Of a DNA stretch of 64,000 nt, positions 32,371 through 44,157 are shown in pieces; within the stretch, counting starts at the first letter, position 1, and every line of letters starts with the position of its first letter. The stretch lies in contig JAGTXZ010000003.1 in NCBI GenBank assembly GCA_018398575.1, positions 2,356,001-2,420,000 of the forward strand, given 5' to 3'. The notes under the pieces were generated by a model. That model searched no databases and was not told the origin of the DNA. It worked only from the letters and a program-made list of their open reading frames with translations. Source of the stretch: Ampelomyces quisqualis. Taxonomy: Eukaryota > Ascomycota > Dothideomycetes > Pleosporales > Phaeosphaeriaceae. The translations under genes were made by a program, and so were the position numbers.

Positions 32371-35300
32371 TTACGCCGCCGTTTGTACAACCTTGAATCC
32401 TTCCGCAACCATCTTCTGAATGTCTTCGTCCTTATGTTGAAGCAGACCAAGAGTGTATGCCACATCATCCCATTGCTTTTGATTCTCCGCTTTGGGTAAT
32501 CTTGAGGCAAGTTTTGCAGAGAGCTGCTTGGCATGTTTATCCTGCAGGTGATCAGTACATTGCACCATCGATACTCTAGGTGTTCCGATCGACATACCTT
32601 CTCAATGAATCCTGTGAGGAACTTGATGATCTTCTTGAAAGCGTCTACATCAAGGCCAGTATCTGCACTCAACAAGCTGAACATATCAATAAACTGATTA
32701 TAGACCGCGTTATCCTTGGTAGCAAGCTCGCTGAAGAACATGCGAGCCAGGTCAGCGATCTTCTTATCGCTGTCTTCGAGACATTTAGCCATTTCTCCCA
32801 ACTGGCCCTTGACCTTGACTTGACCAGCCAGGATCAAGAATGTCAAGGTCATTAGGCATGTGCGCTTGACACTCGCGTCACCGTCATTCAGACGGCGGTA
32901 AAGGAAGTCGGTATTTTCGTCAATGAGATGGTTGAAGCAGACAGCCATATCGCCAAGCGCAACTACCAGGTTGCTTCGCACTACAGCGTCCTGGCTTCGC
33001 TCAAGAATAGTGAGCAAGAGCCCTAGGTTATTTTCACAATACTCTGAGCTCACACACATGAGCTTTGCAAGGCACAACGCTGCTTGTGCCTGAAGTGTGG
33101 GATGGTTGTATGAGGTGTTGTTTGCACACAGATCTGCCACCAACGGGCCAAAGTTCGCGAGCAGTGATTGCGGGCCGAATAGAAGCTCACGTTCACGAAC
33201 GTTAGTGATGGCGTCAGTGAAGTCGTCTTCTGTAGTGCCAGCCATAAGATCTAGCTCGTCTGCTGCATCTACAGGTGCGGGAGTCGGCTCCTTGGTGGGA
33301 CCACGCTTGCGACCCTTCTTGAGCGGCGTGGGCTCCACACCAGGGGTCATGGACTTTCGCGATGTCGGCACCGCAATTTTGTCTTTCTCTGCTTTGCGTC
33401 GCTTGAATTCAGCCTCACACAGCTCAAGATGTACAATCTGCTTGATGGCGATGTGGCCCACCATGAAGAGCAGTTGTGCAAGCGCCAATGCCGAGTTCTG
33501 TTTCGGGGATGGATCGTCCTCTGCTTGAGGCTCTTCCGGCACCGCATCTTTCATCGGGGTGGCCACATGACTAGCCTCTTCATCGCTCGAGCTCGTGGTT
33601 GGGCGTGATGAAGATTGTGTTGCAAAGACGCGCTTCGTCACTCGCCGAATAACCTCCGAGCAGATAACATCTGGATGTCTCGAAAGCACGTAGATGGCGC
33701 CAATAGCTTGCTCCGCGACACCATACCATTCGTTACTGTCGGAAACCATCTCGGTCATGGCAGCTAGTCGAACCAAGACTGCGTGGTCGTTGGGCAGCTT
33801 GACGACTTGGCCTGGTGTGGTAGCAACAGCTTGCTTGCCTGGTGATGGACTCATCCGACGCAAGGCGACGCAAGTGTAACGAGCCAGGCCCAGATCACGT
33901 CTACCGAGCTCTCCAAGACCAATGCGAAGGCAAGACTCCATCTCCTGTACCACGATATCAGGTGAAGAGAGTGCGAGCATGCCGAGCACAATGATAGCTC
34001 CACGACGCTGGTTTTTCGAGATGTCTTTCTTCTGGTACCCATACACGGTCCAGAGCTTCTGTATGACAAGAGCATTGACGAGGCCCTGTTTCATCATAGT
34101 GCTCAGCAACTGCTCGAGTGACGTGAGTTCAGCTGGAGTGGTGCCAAACGTCAAACTGATCATACCCCTGGAGATATACACAGCCGTCGCATTAGCGTCA
34201 AAGCCAGGAGGCGCTTCGAAGTAGAGTCCTTTGTAGCATTCGAGCAGATGGGCCTGGACGCCTTTGCCTTCGTCGCTGTTGCCTTTGGTCCAAATTAGGC
34301 GAAGCATGCGGCGGATACCGAGCTTTGCGTTCTCGACCTTGTACGCATGGATGGTCACAAAGAAGTCCATAGCCTCTATGATCTCGCTCTTATTTTTCGA
34401 GGAAAGCAGCTGTGTGACGGTTTCGGCGGCCTCATTGATGATCTCTGCGAACTCGAGTGCCTCGAGCAGTACCTTTTGCATTACCTGCAACTTGGCTAGC
34501 TGCTCCATAGTCTCGGCATCTCGTTGTGCCTTCTTTATCACTGCGGCTTGCTCTTCCTCGGTCATTTCCGAAGGGTGCTTTGGACCGTCCATGGCGTTAT
34601 CAGCTTGAGTTGCGTCTTGTAATAGTGACTCGTCCACAGTCTCGTCGCCAGGTGCACGCTCACGTAACTCCTCAGGTGGTTGCAAAGCATTGATATCTCT
34701 TTCAGCCTCCTCTAGCCTATGCGTCCATAGTTCAACCGTGAGCAGACCTGCGTCCCAGGCTGTATAAGGGTGTGTTGAGACCAGCTTTCCAAGTAACTTG
34801 ATCGCCCAACGTCGTACGTTGCTGCTCTTGTCTTCTAAGCTTCGAGTAGCAAGCGCGGCAACTTTAAGCCTGCGCTTGGAGTTCTTTTGTTCCAAGTCCC
34901 ATAACTTGATGAAAACTTGCATGACTCGAACTCGGCAGTAGGGATTGATGTCGCAGAAGCGATTCTGCAAGACTTCGAAGTATATACGAATTTGGGTTTT
35001 GTGGGTTTCACTGCGGTCGTCCTGGCTTAGTTTGCTGAGCATGATGATCAAATTACCCAATACTTCGATGATTGCACAGCGCAAAGTGTACGACTCGCTT
35101 TCCAGCAAAATGGCGATTTGCGACATCTGTCTGGCGACAATATGCGGAGTGAGTGCGGAGAGTTTGATCAAAAACGTCGATATTGACTTTGGGCCTTTCA
35201 GGTCCGTTGCGTCGAACTCCTTGCCGCTAATGTCCTTCAGAACGTCTTCAGTCAGCTGCTGATAATCATAGGCATCGGCAAGAGTGTGCAGAAACTCTGC

Positions 35301-36234
35301 CATTGGCTCTGAAAGATGCTCGAAATAGGTCAAACTCTGCATGATGGATGTCTGCGCAGCTGCCGGAAGTGTCAGCTGCCACTCAATGGAATGTTTGGTG
35401 GATCCTACTGTATCCGTGTCCATGGTGCTTAATCGCAATGCACAGCACTCGGAAGCAATGCTTTCGGATTCCTTCGTTCTTCACTCTGGCTTCATTCTCG
35501 AGAATGTGGTATACGGGTTTGGTGAAGAGGCTGATGAAAGTGTCGCGCTCCGAGGTTGTCACAAAGATGCGGCCGAGCTTCAGCTTCAACGCTTTGCTCA
35601 TCCGGTCGAGCGCAGTTTCTATTTGCGCCGAGGCATCCCAGCTGGCGTCTTTGTTTACGCCAGTCTTCGACTTGGCGGCTTTGCCCCGGCCCCGTGCTGC
35701 CGGCGCGGATGCGGGCTTCTCAAGCGCTCTGGTCTCCACGGCTGCAATGGTCCATCGGAGCAGGAAGCCGTACATCTCCAGTATCTTCTTGTGGTGTTCA
35801 ACGTTATCCTGCTCGTCTCCATCGAGATAGGCATGCACGACGTCTACGTGCGCGGAAAGTGCCGACTCGAGGAGGTCGAGGATCTTGGTCAGTATTGCGG
35901 GTGGTATCTGTGAGGAGCATCTAGACAGTTTGAACAAGTTAGAGTTTGGCTCCGACTTCCACATCTTGGAATCTTCAGGGACTGCAGGCACGCACTTGAG
36001 CAGAAATTGTAGGGTATCAAAAACAGAGCTGCGAGTGATGGCTTCTGGGCTCTTCGTCACCGCGTCGACCACCGGGTTCAGTGCGCCGTTGATCAGACCG
36101 GACGATGACAGCGATTCTGGGTCATCTTCGCACTCCAGCAGTGCTTGCGCAGCGTCGGGTGTGGGGATCGTCGCGGGGTCGCTATCAAACAGCTTGATCG
36201 CCTCATTGATATCGAAATCCACCGGCTCCTCCAT
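32371..36234 (-). CDS. CND1: Condensin complex subunit 1 (Cnd1/Ycs4/NCAPD2)
   Basis: Exons 35409-36234, 32598-35359 and 32371-32541 give 3759 nt or 1252 residues, a normal Cnd1 length. The first splice joins KHHGHGY to TAQTSIMQSLTYFEHLSEP, a conserved block; the last adds the tail starting DKHAKQLSAKLASRLPK. The protein is a HEAT-repeat solenoid (RVMQVFIKLWDLE, KSSNVRRWAIKLLGKL, RRGAIIVLGMLALSSPDIV) with the conserved Cnd1 C-terminal region including HPTLQAQAALCLAKLMCVS and MFFSELATKDNAVYNQF. An acidic/Pro/Lys linker with GRKRGPTKEPTP interrupts the repeats, likely disordered and a kinase target. It works with SMC2/SMC4 to compact mitotic chromosomes. It is divergent from CDC7. Confidence 0.95.
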
Positions 36235-36348
36235 GATGTGCAGAATCGCGTGGAAGAAGAAAAGAAGAAACGAAGAAACGAAAGACGCAACTTAGGCGCC
36301 GTCGGCTGCGTCGTTGGTGGAGGTGAATGCGGGTTGCCGCCGTGCGAC

Positions 36349-36354
36349 ACGCGT
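36349..36354. promoter_or_regulatory. MCB-like ACGCGT box between condensin subunit 1 and CDC7
   Basis: ACGCGT, the palindromic core recognised by MBF-type G1/S regulators in yeasts, lies in the 262-bp gap between the two divergent starts. The same hexamer occurs a few more times elsewhere in the window, so it is only suggestive. Confidence 0.3.
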
Positions 36355-36496
36355 TCTGGGTTGTTTACGATTCGGCCTAATGCGGCTAGGTAGTACGTCC
36401 GTAACACGACTACTTCCGCGCATTGGGTCCTCGTACCTAGATACATTTCCGTGCCAACACCGCTCGACGAACACAACATTTCGCAGCTACACTGCC

Positions 36497-37932
36497 ATGG
36501 CCAAGGCTCGCGCTTCACTGCGCAACGTGGAGCACGTGGACGTGCATGTGGACGACTTGAAAGAGGAGGACGCTGAGGAGACCTTGGACGAAAGCATGGA
36601 TCCGCTCGAAGAGAGCGGGCACACGGTCGACAGCAGCGACGAGGAAGTCGAGGACGCCGTGCAGGAAGACATGGCGCGGTTCGAGGAAACATTCGAGGGC
36701 ATCAACAAGCGGTTCCGACTGATTAACCGCATCGGAGAAGGTATGTCTTACACCACTGGCTGGCCACATGCACGGTAGCGAGGTGGCTCACTTGTCTTGC
36801 AGGCACATTCTCCACCGTGTACAAAGCCGAGGACCTGGAATACAACCAGTACGACAACAGCTGGGACATTGATGAGCGCGAGAACCGAAAGTGGTCGTCA
36901 CCTGCTCACCGACAGCGCCCCTCCAGACGACCCCACTATGTCGCCATCAAGAAGATCTATGTCACGAGCAGTCCAATACGCATCTTCAACGAGCTGGAAT
37001 TGCTCTACGACCTCAGAGACTCCGACTCAGTGTGTCCACTCATCACTGCCTTCCGCCATACGGACCAGGTTGTTGCTGTTCTGCCATACTTCCAGCATAG
37101 CGACTTCCGCGACTACTATCGGGACATGGAGGTTTCCGAGATGCGCCTCTACTTCCGGAGTCTGCTCACTGCGCTCCGATCAGTACATGCGAAGAAGATC
37201 ATCCACCGTGATGTGAAGCCCACAAACTTTCTTTACAACCCCACTCAATCTCGTGGCGTTCTCGTCGACTTCGGTCTTGCTGAGCGTGAGGGTACCGACT
37301 GGCATCACTGCCCATGCCATCTTTCAGATGAAGATCGCCGCTACAAGGCAGCTCACAGCGTCTACGCACAAACTCAACAGTCAGGTCACAATATCACAAG
37401 TTATCCCAAGAGCGACACTCGCAGCAGTCGTCGAGCAAATCGAGCGGGCACCCGTGGTTTCCGTGCGCCCGAAGTCCTGCTTAAATGCACCCAGCAGACA
37501 TGTTCGCTCGACATGTGGAGTGTAGGTGTTATTCTGCTGACGATGCTATCGCGTCGCTTCCCATTCTTCCACAGCGCAGATGACATCGATGCGCTGCTAG
37601 AAATTACGACCATAGTCGGACGGAAGAAGATGCGAGAGACGTCTATCCTCCACGGCCAGGTTTTCGAGACAAACATCCCGAGCTACAGTGAGAGCGGTCA
37701 CACCTTGGAGAAGATCATCCTCTGGTGCACAGGCAGAACAGGCGAAAAGACGCAGCCAAAGAAGGAGCTCGATGAGGATGAGAAGGAGGCCGTGCAGTTC
37801 TTGTACCGATTGCTAGAATGCAATCCAGCCAAGCGTATCACTGCTGACGAGGCACTTCGACACCCATTCATTGCCAAGGAGTTTGAGGATAACGAAATGG
37901 ACGAAGACATGGTCGACCTGATTGAGGCTTAA
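36497..37932 (+). CDS. CDC7: Cdc7-type serine/threonine kinase (DDK catalytic subunit)
   Basis: Exons 36497-36740 and 36803-37932 give 457 residues. The intron falls inside the glycine loop: INRIGEG joins TFSTVYKAEDLEY. Kinase motifs are YVAIKKIYVTSSPIRIFNEL (VAIK Lys), HRDVKPTNFL (catalytic loop), VLVDFGLAE (DFG) and GTRGFRAPEVLLK (APE). The insert between DFG and APE (DWHHCPCHLSDEDRRY... to RRANRAGTRG) is the long kinase insert typical of Cdc7. With Dbf4 it phosphorylates MCM2-7 to fire origins. The first 60 residues are acidic and disordered. The start at 36497 has the context GCCATGGCC. It shares a 262-bp divergent promoter with condensin subunit 1. Confidence 0.95.
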
Positions 37933-38187
37933 TCGCGCTGAGGAGTTACGCTATGTTTACGGGTCACGGTTTAAGCATATGGGCGGCGCATAGGATGTTG
38001 CAAGCACGGTATAGGAGTTTTGGCCATCTAGGGACGGTACTTCGATGTTATTGCGATACCCTTTCACCTTGTATTCTACACGTACAGCATGGCTTTTGAA
38101 ACATGATACGAGTACAGGATATGTGACATGCAACACTGTCCATGCTGGCGCGCACAGCAAACGATGCTCCACCACACAAGAAAAGCG

Positions 38188-38874
38188 TTATGATGCCTGC
38201 TGATCCCTCGCCTTTTTCACCTTGTCCTCGGCCTTGACCTTCTCCCTTACCTTCTCCCCCTTCTCCATTCTCCCCTGCTTCTCGGCCAACCGCTGTCCCA
38301 CTTGTCCATTGTGCTTTTCCTCGGTAGTCATACCGATACCTCTGTCCTTCAAATTCTGCTCATACATCTTCAACCCCCTCATCGCCTCCTCGAGCGTCGG
38401 AATTTTATGGCCCTGTCTCGCCGCCTCTTTCAGCCGAATTTTACTAACCTGCCTCCCCTTGTGCGCGGACCTCACATCCTTGAGCAACCGCTGCTTCACC
38501 CGCTGGGCATGCAATTCCTCCGTCGTCAGCACCGGCGGTCTATCCTCGACCGGCTGGCCAAACGGCGCCACAATCGCCGTCACAACATGGCGAATAGCCT
38601 TGCTCGTGCGGTGTCCGGATGTAATGCGCACCACGTCCCCAAGGACCAGCGACGAGTTCGGATCCCGCACGAGATAGTTTCTGGGCGCGGGAAAGTGCTT
38701 GCGGAATTTCTTGTTCCATTCTTGTTCTGCGACGCGGACTTTGACGGCGCCCATCATTTTGCCTGCGGAGACGACGACGCCGACTTTCTGCGAGTGGATG
38801 CATTGTGGGAGGAGCGGTCTGGCGGCCGATGTGAGGGTTGAGGGCTTGGCTGCCGCTTTGAGCACTGCGGCCAT
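38188..38874 (-). CDS. MRPS17: Mitochondrial small-subunit ribosomal protein uS17m
   Basis: A single exon of 228 residues. The S17 OB-fold starts after a short basic head: KVGVVVSAGKMMGAVKVRVA, RNYLVRDPNSSLVLGDVVRI and SKAIRHVVTAIVAPFG. A fungal-specific C-terminal extension follows, rich in Lys/Glu/Gln and ending VKKARDQQAS, as in yeast Mrps17 (also well over 200 residues). It binds the 5' domain of mitochondrial small-subunit rRNA. The start MAAVLKAAAKPS lies in GCCATGG-like context on the minus strand. It is divergent from the SCJ1-like gene, 451 bp apart. Confidence 0.92.
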   Translation of the reverse strand: MAAVLKAAAKPSTLTSAARPLLPQCIHSQKVGVVVSAGKMMGAVKVRVAEQEWNKKFRKHFPAPRNYLVRDPNSSLVLGDVVRITSGHRTSKAIRHVVTAIVAPFGQPVEDRPPVLTTEELHAQRVKQRLLKDVRSAHKGRQVSKIRLKEAARQGHKIPTLEEAMRGLKMYEQNLKDRGIGMTTEEKHNGQVGQRLAEKQGRMEKGEKVREKVKAEDKVKKARDQQAS

Positions 38875-39325
38875 GGTGGGCGGAGGTGTGTTGCGGAGGT
38901 CTCGTGGGACTTGGGCGGTGCGAGGTGGAAGACGGCCAGTCGGCTATGGGAGACAGCAACCGAATGCGTCTTTTCGCGGGGTGTGGAGTCGTGAAGGCCC
39001 TTGCTGTGACGTCGCGCGTGAATTGGTCGTGTTCCCGATGGCTGTGGTCCGCACAAAAAGTGAACGCGGAAACGGCGGTGCCAAGGCCGCTCTCCGATTG
39101 GCTGGCTGTTGTCAATGTTTGCGTTACTGCTATCGTGTCCCAAAGCTCATTTGACAGCTCTACTTTGAACTTCGTGCACGCCTCCGACACCGTTTCTCGC
39201 GGGCGACTCACTCCGAATTCGCTCCCTGCTTTCATGTAGATTTAGTCACTGCGATTTCTCTTGGATCATTCCGTCCACTCTTTCTGCGCAATTTAGACAC
39301 CGTTGCGGTGCGTCTTACAGGCAAG
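38875..39325. promoter_or_regulatory. Divergent promoter region of uS17m and the ER DnaJ gene
   Basis: About 450 bp between two start codons. I see no strong TATA or heat-shock element array; only short overlapping frames. Confidence 0.5.
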
Positions 39326-40708
39326 ATGCTCTTGAGGTTAGCGCTGGTATTTGCATGTCTGGCACTGCTGGTCCTAGCTGCGGAGGACTACTACAAGGTT
39401 CGTCGAGCATGAATCCTACACCAATCTTTCTTTCACCGAGTGCTAACACTCCATCTTATAGCTTCTCGGCTTGAGAAAAAATGCTACCGACCGCGAGATC
39501 AAGAAGGCATACAAGAACCTTAGCAAGAAATACCACCCCGACAAGAATCCGTATGTCTACGAGTTCCAGTATCACAACCGGGCGTGTGAGCTTTGCTAAC
39601 TCGAATCAGCGGAGATGAGTCTGCCAACCAACGGTTCATAGAAATAGCTGAGGCGTACGAGGTGCTCAGCGACGAAGAACAACGCAAAATTTACGACCAG
39701 TACGGCCATGAGGGCATCAAGCAGCACAAGGAAGGTGGCGGACGACGACAAGGCGGCGGCGATCCCTTCGACCTCTTCTCGCGCTTCTTCGGCGGTTCAG
39801 GACACTTCGGACACCAAGGCGGGGAGCGGAGAGGACCCAACATGGAGGTCCGTGTCGCGATTCCCCTCCGCGATTTCTACAACGGGCGCAAGACGGAATT
39901 TACCATTGAGAAGCAAGCTGTTTGTTCGGCATGTGAAGGCTCTGGCTCGGCAGACGGCCACGTAGACACTTGCGACAAATGTTCTGGCCGCGGCATGGTG
40001 ATTCAGCGACAACAGCTTGCACCAGGGCTTTTCCAGCAAGTTCAAATGCACTGCGACAAGTGCGGCGGCAAAGGCAAGACCATCAAACACCCATGCCAGG
40101 TCTGTGGCGGCAGCCGCGTCGTCCGCGAATCCGAAACCCACGACCTCGAAATCGAAAAGGGTATGCCCAAGGGCGTGAGCATCACCTACGAAAATGAAGC
40201 CGACGAGAGTCCCGACTACGTCGCTGGCGACCTCGTCGTGCACCTCACTGAAGCCGACCCCTCGCCCGGCGAACAAGAACACGAACGCACAGATGGCACA
40301 TTCTTCCGCCGGCGTGGCAAGGACCTCTTCTGGCGCGAAATCCTGTCGCTCCGGGAAGCTTGGATGGGCGACTGGACGCGCAACATCACACATCTTGACG
40401 GCCACGTCGTCCAACTCTCCCGCAAGCGCGGCGACGTCGTGCAGCCCTCCACCGTCGAAATCGTCAAGGAAGAAGGCATGCCGATATGGCACCAACAACT
40501 CGAGAACAACGAAGGCCAACAATACGGTGATTTGCATGTCGAGTACGTCGTTGTGCTCCCGGATATGATGGAGAAGAGCATGGAAAAGGACTTTTGGGCC
40601 ACATGGGAAAAGTACAGGAAGAAAAATGGTGTCCAGTTGGACGAGACTTTCGGGAAGCCCGTGGGAGGCATCAAGTTTGCAAAGGAAGAGGGTCATGATG
40701 AGTTATAG
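39326..40708 (+). CDS. SCJ1: ER-lumenal DnaJ (Scj1-like Hsp40)
   Basis: Exons 39326-39397, 39462-39550 and 39610-40708 give 419 residues. MLLRLALVFACLALLVLAAE is a signal peptide. The J domain has YHPDKNP (HPD) split by the second intron just after NP. A Gly-rich linker, four zinc-ribbon repeats (CSACEGSG, CDKCSGRG, CDKCGGKG, CQVCGGSR) and the substrate-binding domains follow. The last four residues are HDEL, the ER retrieval signal, which fixes the site of action. It is a co-chaperone of Kar2/BiP in folding and degradation of secretory proteins. The zinc centre and HDEL together make this a class I ER DnaJ, not the mitochondrial Mdj1 type. Confidence 0.95.
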
Positions 40709-43700
40709 ATACGATGCGAGGAATAGAATTGGTTCGGTTATATGCATGTGTTACGGAGTATCAGGCGAGGATACCCGGTGGTGGAATTGGAGTCGAGGAG
40801 TTTTAGTCGGGATGTATCATATCGTAATAGAGCGAGTGATGGAGGCTATATTGAGACTCGGGCGAGCATGCCGAAGATGTTTTCGAAGACACTACGGTTG
40901 TTCAAACACCAACCCGACATACCACGCAATCCGGTTGGTTGGTTGACTTGTACTCTTATGCAACCAGTTCGAAAAAACACATGTCGAGCATTCTAAAAAT
41001 CTTCTGTGCAATTAGCCTCGAGCTCACATCGCCACGCTCATGTCAGGTCTCTCCCGAGACTTCCAAAGCAGCCATGAGCTGGTTTCACAGCTGATTTTCG
41101 TTGACTTTCTTCTTGTTTCTTGTCTATGAAAGTCAGATTGTAAAGAGCGGAAGAGCGTGAGGGAAAGAAAGAAAGCGAATATACACTCTTCTCTCTGCCG
41201 TCCGGAAGTGAATATTCAAACTCGCGCACACCAAGCGTAGTGTTTTTGAAAACAGTCATCATGTCTTCCAGTGTCCTATTGTAACGCCGAGAAAAGCGAG
41301 CAACTTGTGCTGCAAAGTCAATGTCCCCAGAAAAAGAACAAGGCTTCTCTCATGGACCAGTAGTGTTGAGAGAAAACAAGATATTATCGTCATCTTCTGT
41401 ACGTTACTAAACACGCACTTTCGCCAGAGTGGATTCGAGCTGCTAGAAGGACAGTAGGTGTTTAGTCCAAGGACGCAGTGCAAGGCTTTTCCACGTCGTA
41501 ATCAGACCGCATGTAGTAGTCTCCATTTACACCCGCAAGTACACAAGAACGTGGGCGGTAGGTTTTAGCCCAGCCATGATGTCTTGCGGTGTGTTCTTGT
41601 GATGCGGAGAGATTACAAAGCCGACATCAGCAGATGGATGGATTCGAAAAGGGAACACATCTCGCTGCTCATACAACGGCTGAAGCCTGTTTTGAACAAG
41701 AAACAAGAAAGAGAGCGCATCAGTCCGTTGGCTTTGGGGTTTAGGACATGCGCGTTTCGAGACGCAGAAAATCGGCGGTATGGGCAAGGAGACAGGAGGA
41801 AAGAAGTGCGCGTCTTTTTTAATATGCACCCTCTAGACCAAAAAATTCACGTTCAGAACCGTTGGGGGAAACATGGGATTTTCGCAGCTCATTGTTTCGC
41901 GCTGTATATTCCCGCGGTGGCCTGAGGTTGAATAGCTCACACAGGGTAGTTGTAGGGTATACTACTCACGAGCATGCTGGGTTCTATTTTGAAGACGAGA
42001 TAGAATCGAGGAGACATGTGTTAAGGCGCACAGAAGTTTCGAAAATCAATCGCTCCGATGGAAATTTTGACGGAATGTTGGGGAAAAAAAATAGGATAAG
42101 AGCAATAGGAGAGTACAGGGTGAGGAGGACTTTGTATGTCTTTTCCTGGCTGTACAATTTGGATCCTGCTTGCGCCTAAGCGCTCATTGCAGAGTATTGT
42201 CAGTGATTTCGGAAAACTTATCATGTCAGAAGGCGTGCTGTTATGGTACCTCTTTATTGAGAGGCTGGGAAACAGATATCGGGAGTTCGACATGTCCGGA
42301 GAAAGGAGGAAACTTACTGCTATGAAGTCGAGTAAGTTCGTTTTGAAGAGGAGAGAAGGGAAGAGTCACATTGCGCTATCGCGTTCACTCTTGGACATAG
42401 AAACCGCTGCATTTGGTTTCAGAATTGGTGTGGAAAGAACTGAAGCTATGTGGAAAGGAGTGTAATGAAAGTCTTCAAATCCTTTCGTTCAATTCTCGCG
42501 TACTAGATTCGTCTTGCGCCAACAAGCTCATTTGTTCTTGCGTAGTATATTTTGAATCAGTCGACTGTGTTCTTTCTGGCGATTTTTGGACGTCGACCTT
42601 GAGGAGCCAAGCATTTGAGGAAATGAAGATATGGGGAGAAAAGATGAAGAGTCGATGATATTTACTACCAATCTTCTGGACCGCAAGGAATGTATTTTAA
42701 AGCTCATAGGCATTTCTATCGGGTCCTGTAAAGGTGCGCTTTTCTGGAATCGAGGCACTTGCTCGGAGGAAATCATGTGACTGAGTTTGGAAGAGTTTCG
42801 GTACCAGCATGCGGACAACAAATCCCATGTTGCTACTCTTGCAGTATTTTCTAAAACATATCCTCGTTCATCCAAGGCCAAGACAGAAATGCCAGCCAGG
42901 TCTCCACGCTCACGTAGATGAGAAACAACAGTTGTCGGCTCCACGGGCACTCGTCTGCGAACATGCCAGGCGCAATTTCAGTTCTTTCTCGTTTCTTCCA
43001 ATATCGAATTTAGAATTATCGAGGAAAAAATGACGCATTGATCATGGGACTTTACATAGCTCTCGTGAATCATGGGTCTGAATTTTAATCTCTTGACATG
43101 AGAGACGCATGCTATCAGGCGTGGATCATGCAACATCCTTGACCAGCGAACACCAGGAGAAAACGTTACGATGGTTATGCCCCAAACAGCATTAAGATAA
43201 CCTTCGAGAAGGGTATTGAACAGAACGTCGTGCTCATCAAAACTCTGGGGTACTGTGTAGAGAAGAAGGGGCAGGAAGAGTTCATGGCTATCTGATTGGT
43301 CTCTTTTGGAACATACAAACGTTGATACTTGGGTTCAGAAAAATTCCTAGAGCAAGAAGGAGTGAACATGAAGCAGAGGAAAGATAACGAGGCAAAAGAA
43401 TATATACCTCGCCTTCGCTGTAGAGATCAATAGAAGGTGACAGAGGAGATATTCGGGGAAAAGCTTATGTGATGTGTTTCAGAGGTTTCAATTCAAGACG
43501 CAGACATCGGTGCTGTGTGGTGCTCAAGTTGAACTTGGATTCGGATCAGGTTCGAGGCGAGCAAAGTAGACCTGGGCTTAATTCACAGTAATATCTATGC
43601 TCGCCACATTCACATGCTTAACGACTGTGGCAATTTCGCGACGCTCAAACTCTAGAGCCAGCAACTGCGCACATATTTAGCACTTTGCGGATAATCCGAT

Positions 43701-44157
43701 TCCTCACAGCCAGACAGATGTTGTCGATAGCGTTAGTATTCTCGATGCAGAGAAAATCGGGGCGTACTTTTTTGGAGCTTCAGTAGATAACAGAACCAAC
43801 GGAGAAGAACACAGCCTCATGCGCTTTTGGTTTCCAAGGCATGTTGATGGAGGACTGGCTTTGAAATCCGGAGAAGTAAAAAAAATTAACAAGGCGCATG
43901 CGCGTGAGAGTGGTTGTACGTCTACGCTAGTGGAACATACATTGATGTAAAGCAATTCGTGTTAGATCCAGCCCGTCGACTCTCGGCAAACATGGCGAAA
44001 GGTATGCCCAGAGGATAAATTTCGAGAGCATGGACTTCATGCATGCTGTATTTTGAACAGATCATAACAGATGCATAATCTTAGTTCCAAATTCTGAATA
44101 CATGATGCAAACTACTCACGCCAACATAAATAAGTGAGCGACGCGCCCTCATTGCGC
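40709..44157. other. 3.4-kb gene-poor region
   Basis: The stretch is visibly more AT-rich than the flanking genes. Only frames below about 140 codons occur, without known motifs, credible splice chains or ATG contexts. I found no terminal repeats, integrase or reverse transcriptase motifs. It contains one TACGGAGTA motif at 40752-40760. It may hold long 3' ends, a non-coding RNA or decayed repeat DNA; the sequence alone does not decide. Confidence 0.5.

Noticed and set aside
35341..35913. 190-codon plus-strand frame opposite condensin subunit 1
   Set aside because: Antisense to conserved coding sequence; no motif.
39797..40696. 299-codon antisense open frame opposite the ER DnaJ gene
   Set aside because: It lies fully opposite a confident exon and has no motif; GC-rich third positions in the sense gene explain long antisense frames.
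41038..43955. Search for a transposon or long non-coding gene in the gene-poor stretch
   Set aside because: No terminal repeats, no transposase or reverse transcriptase motifs and no consistent splice chain could be found by eye.
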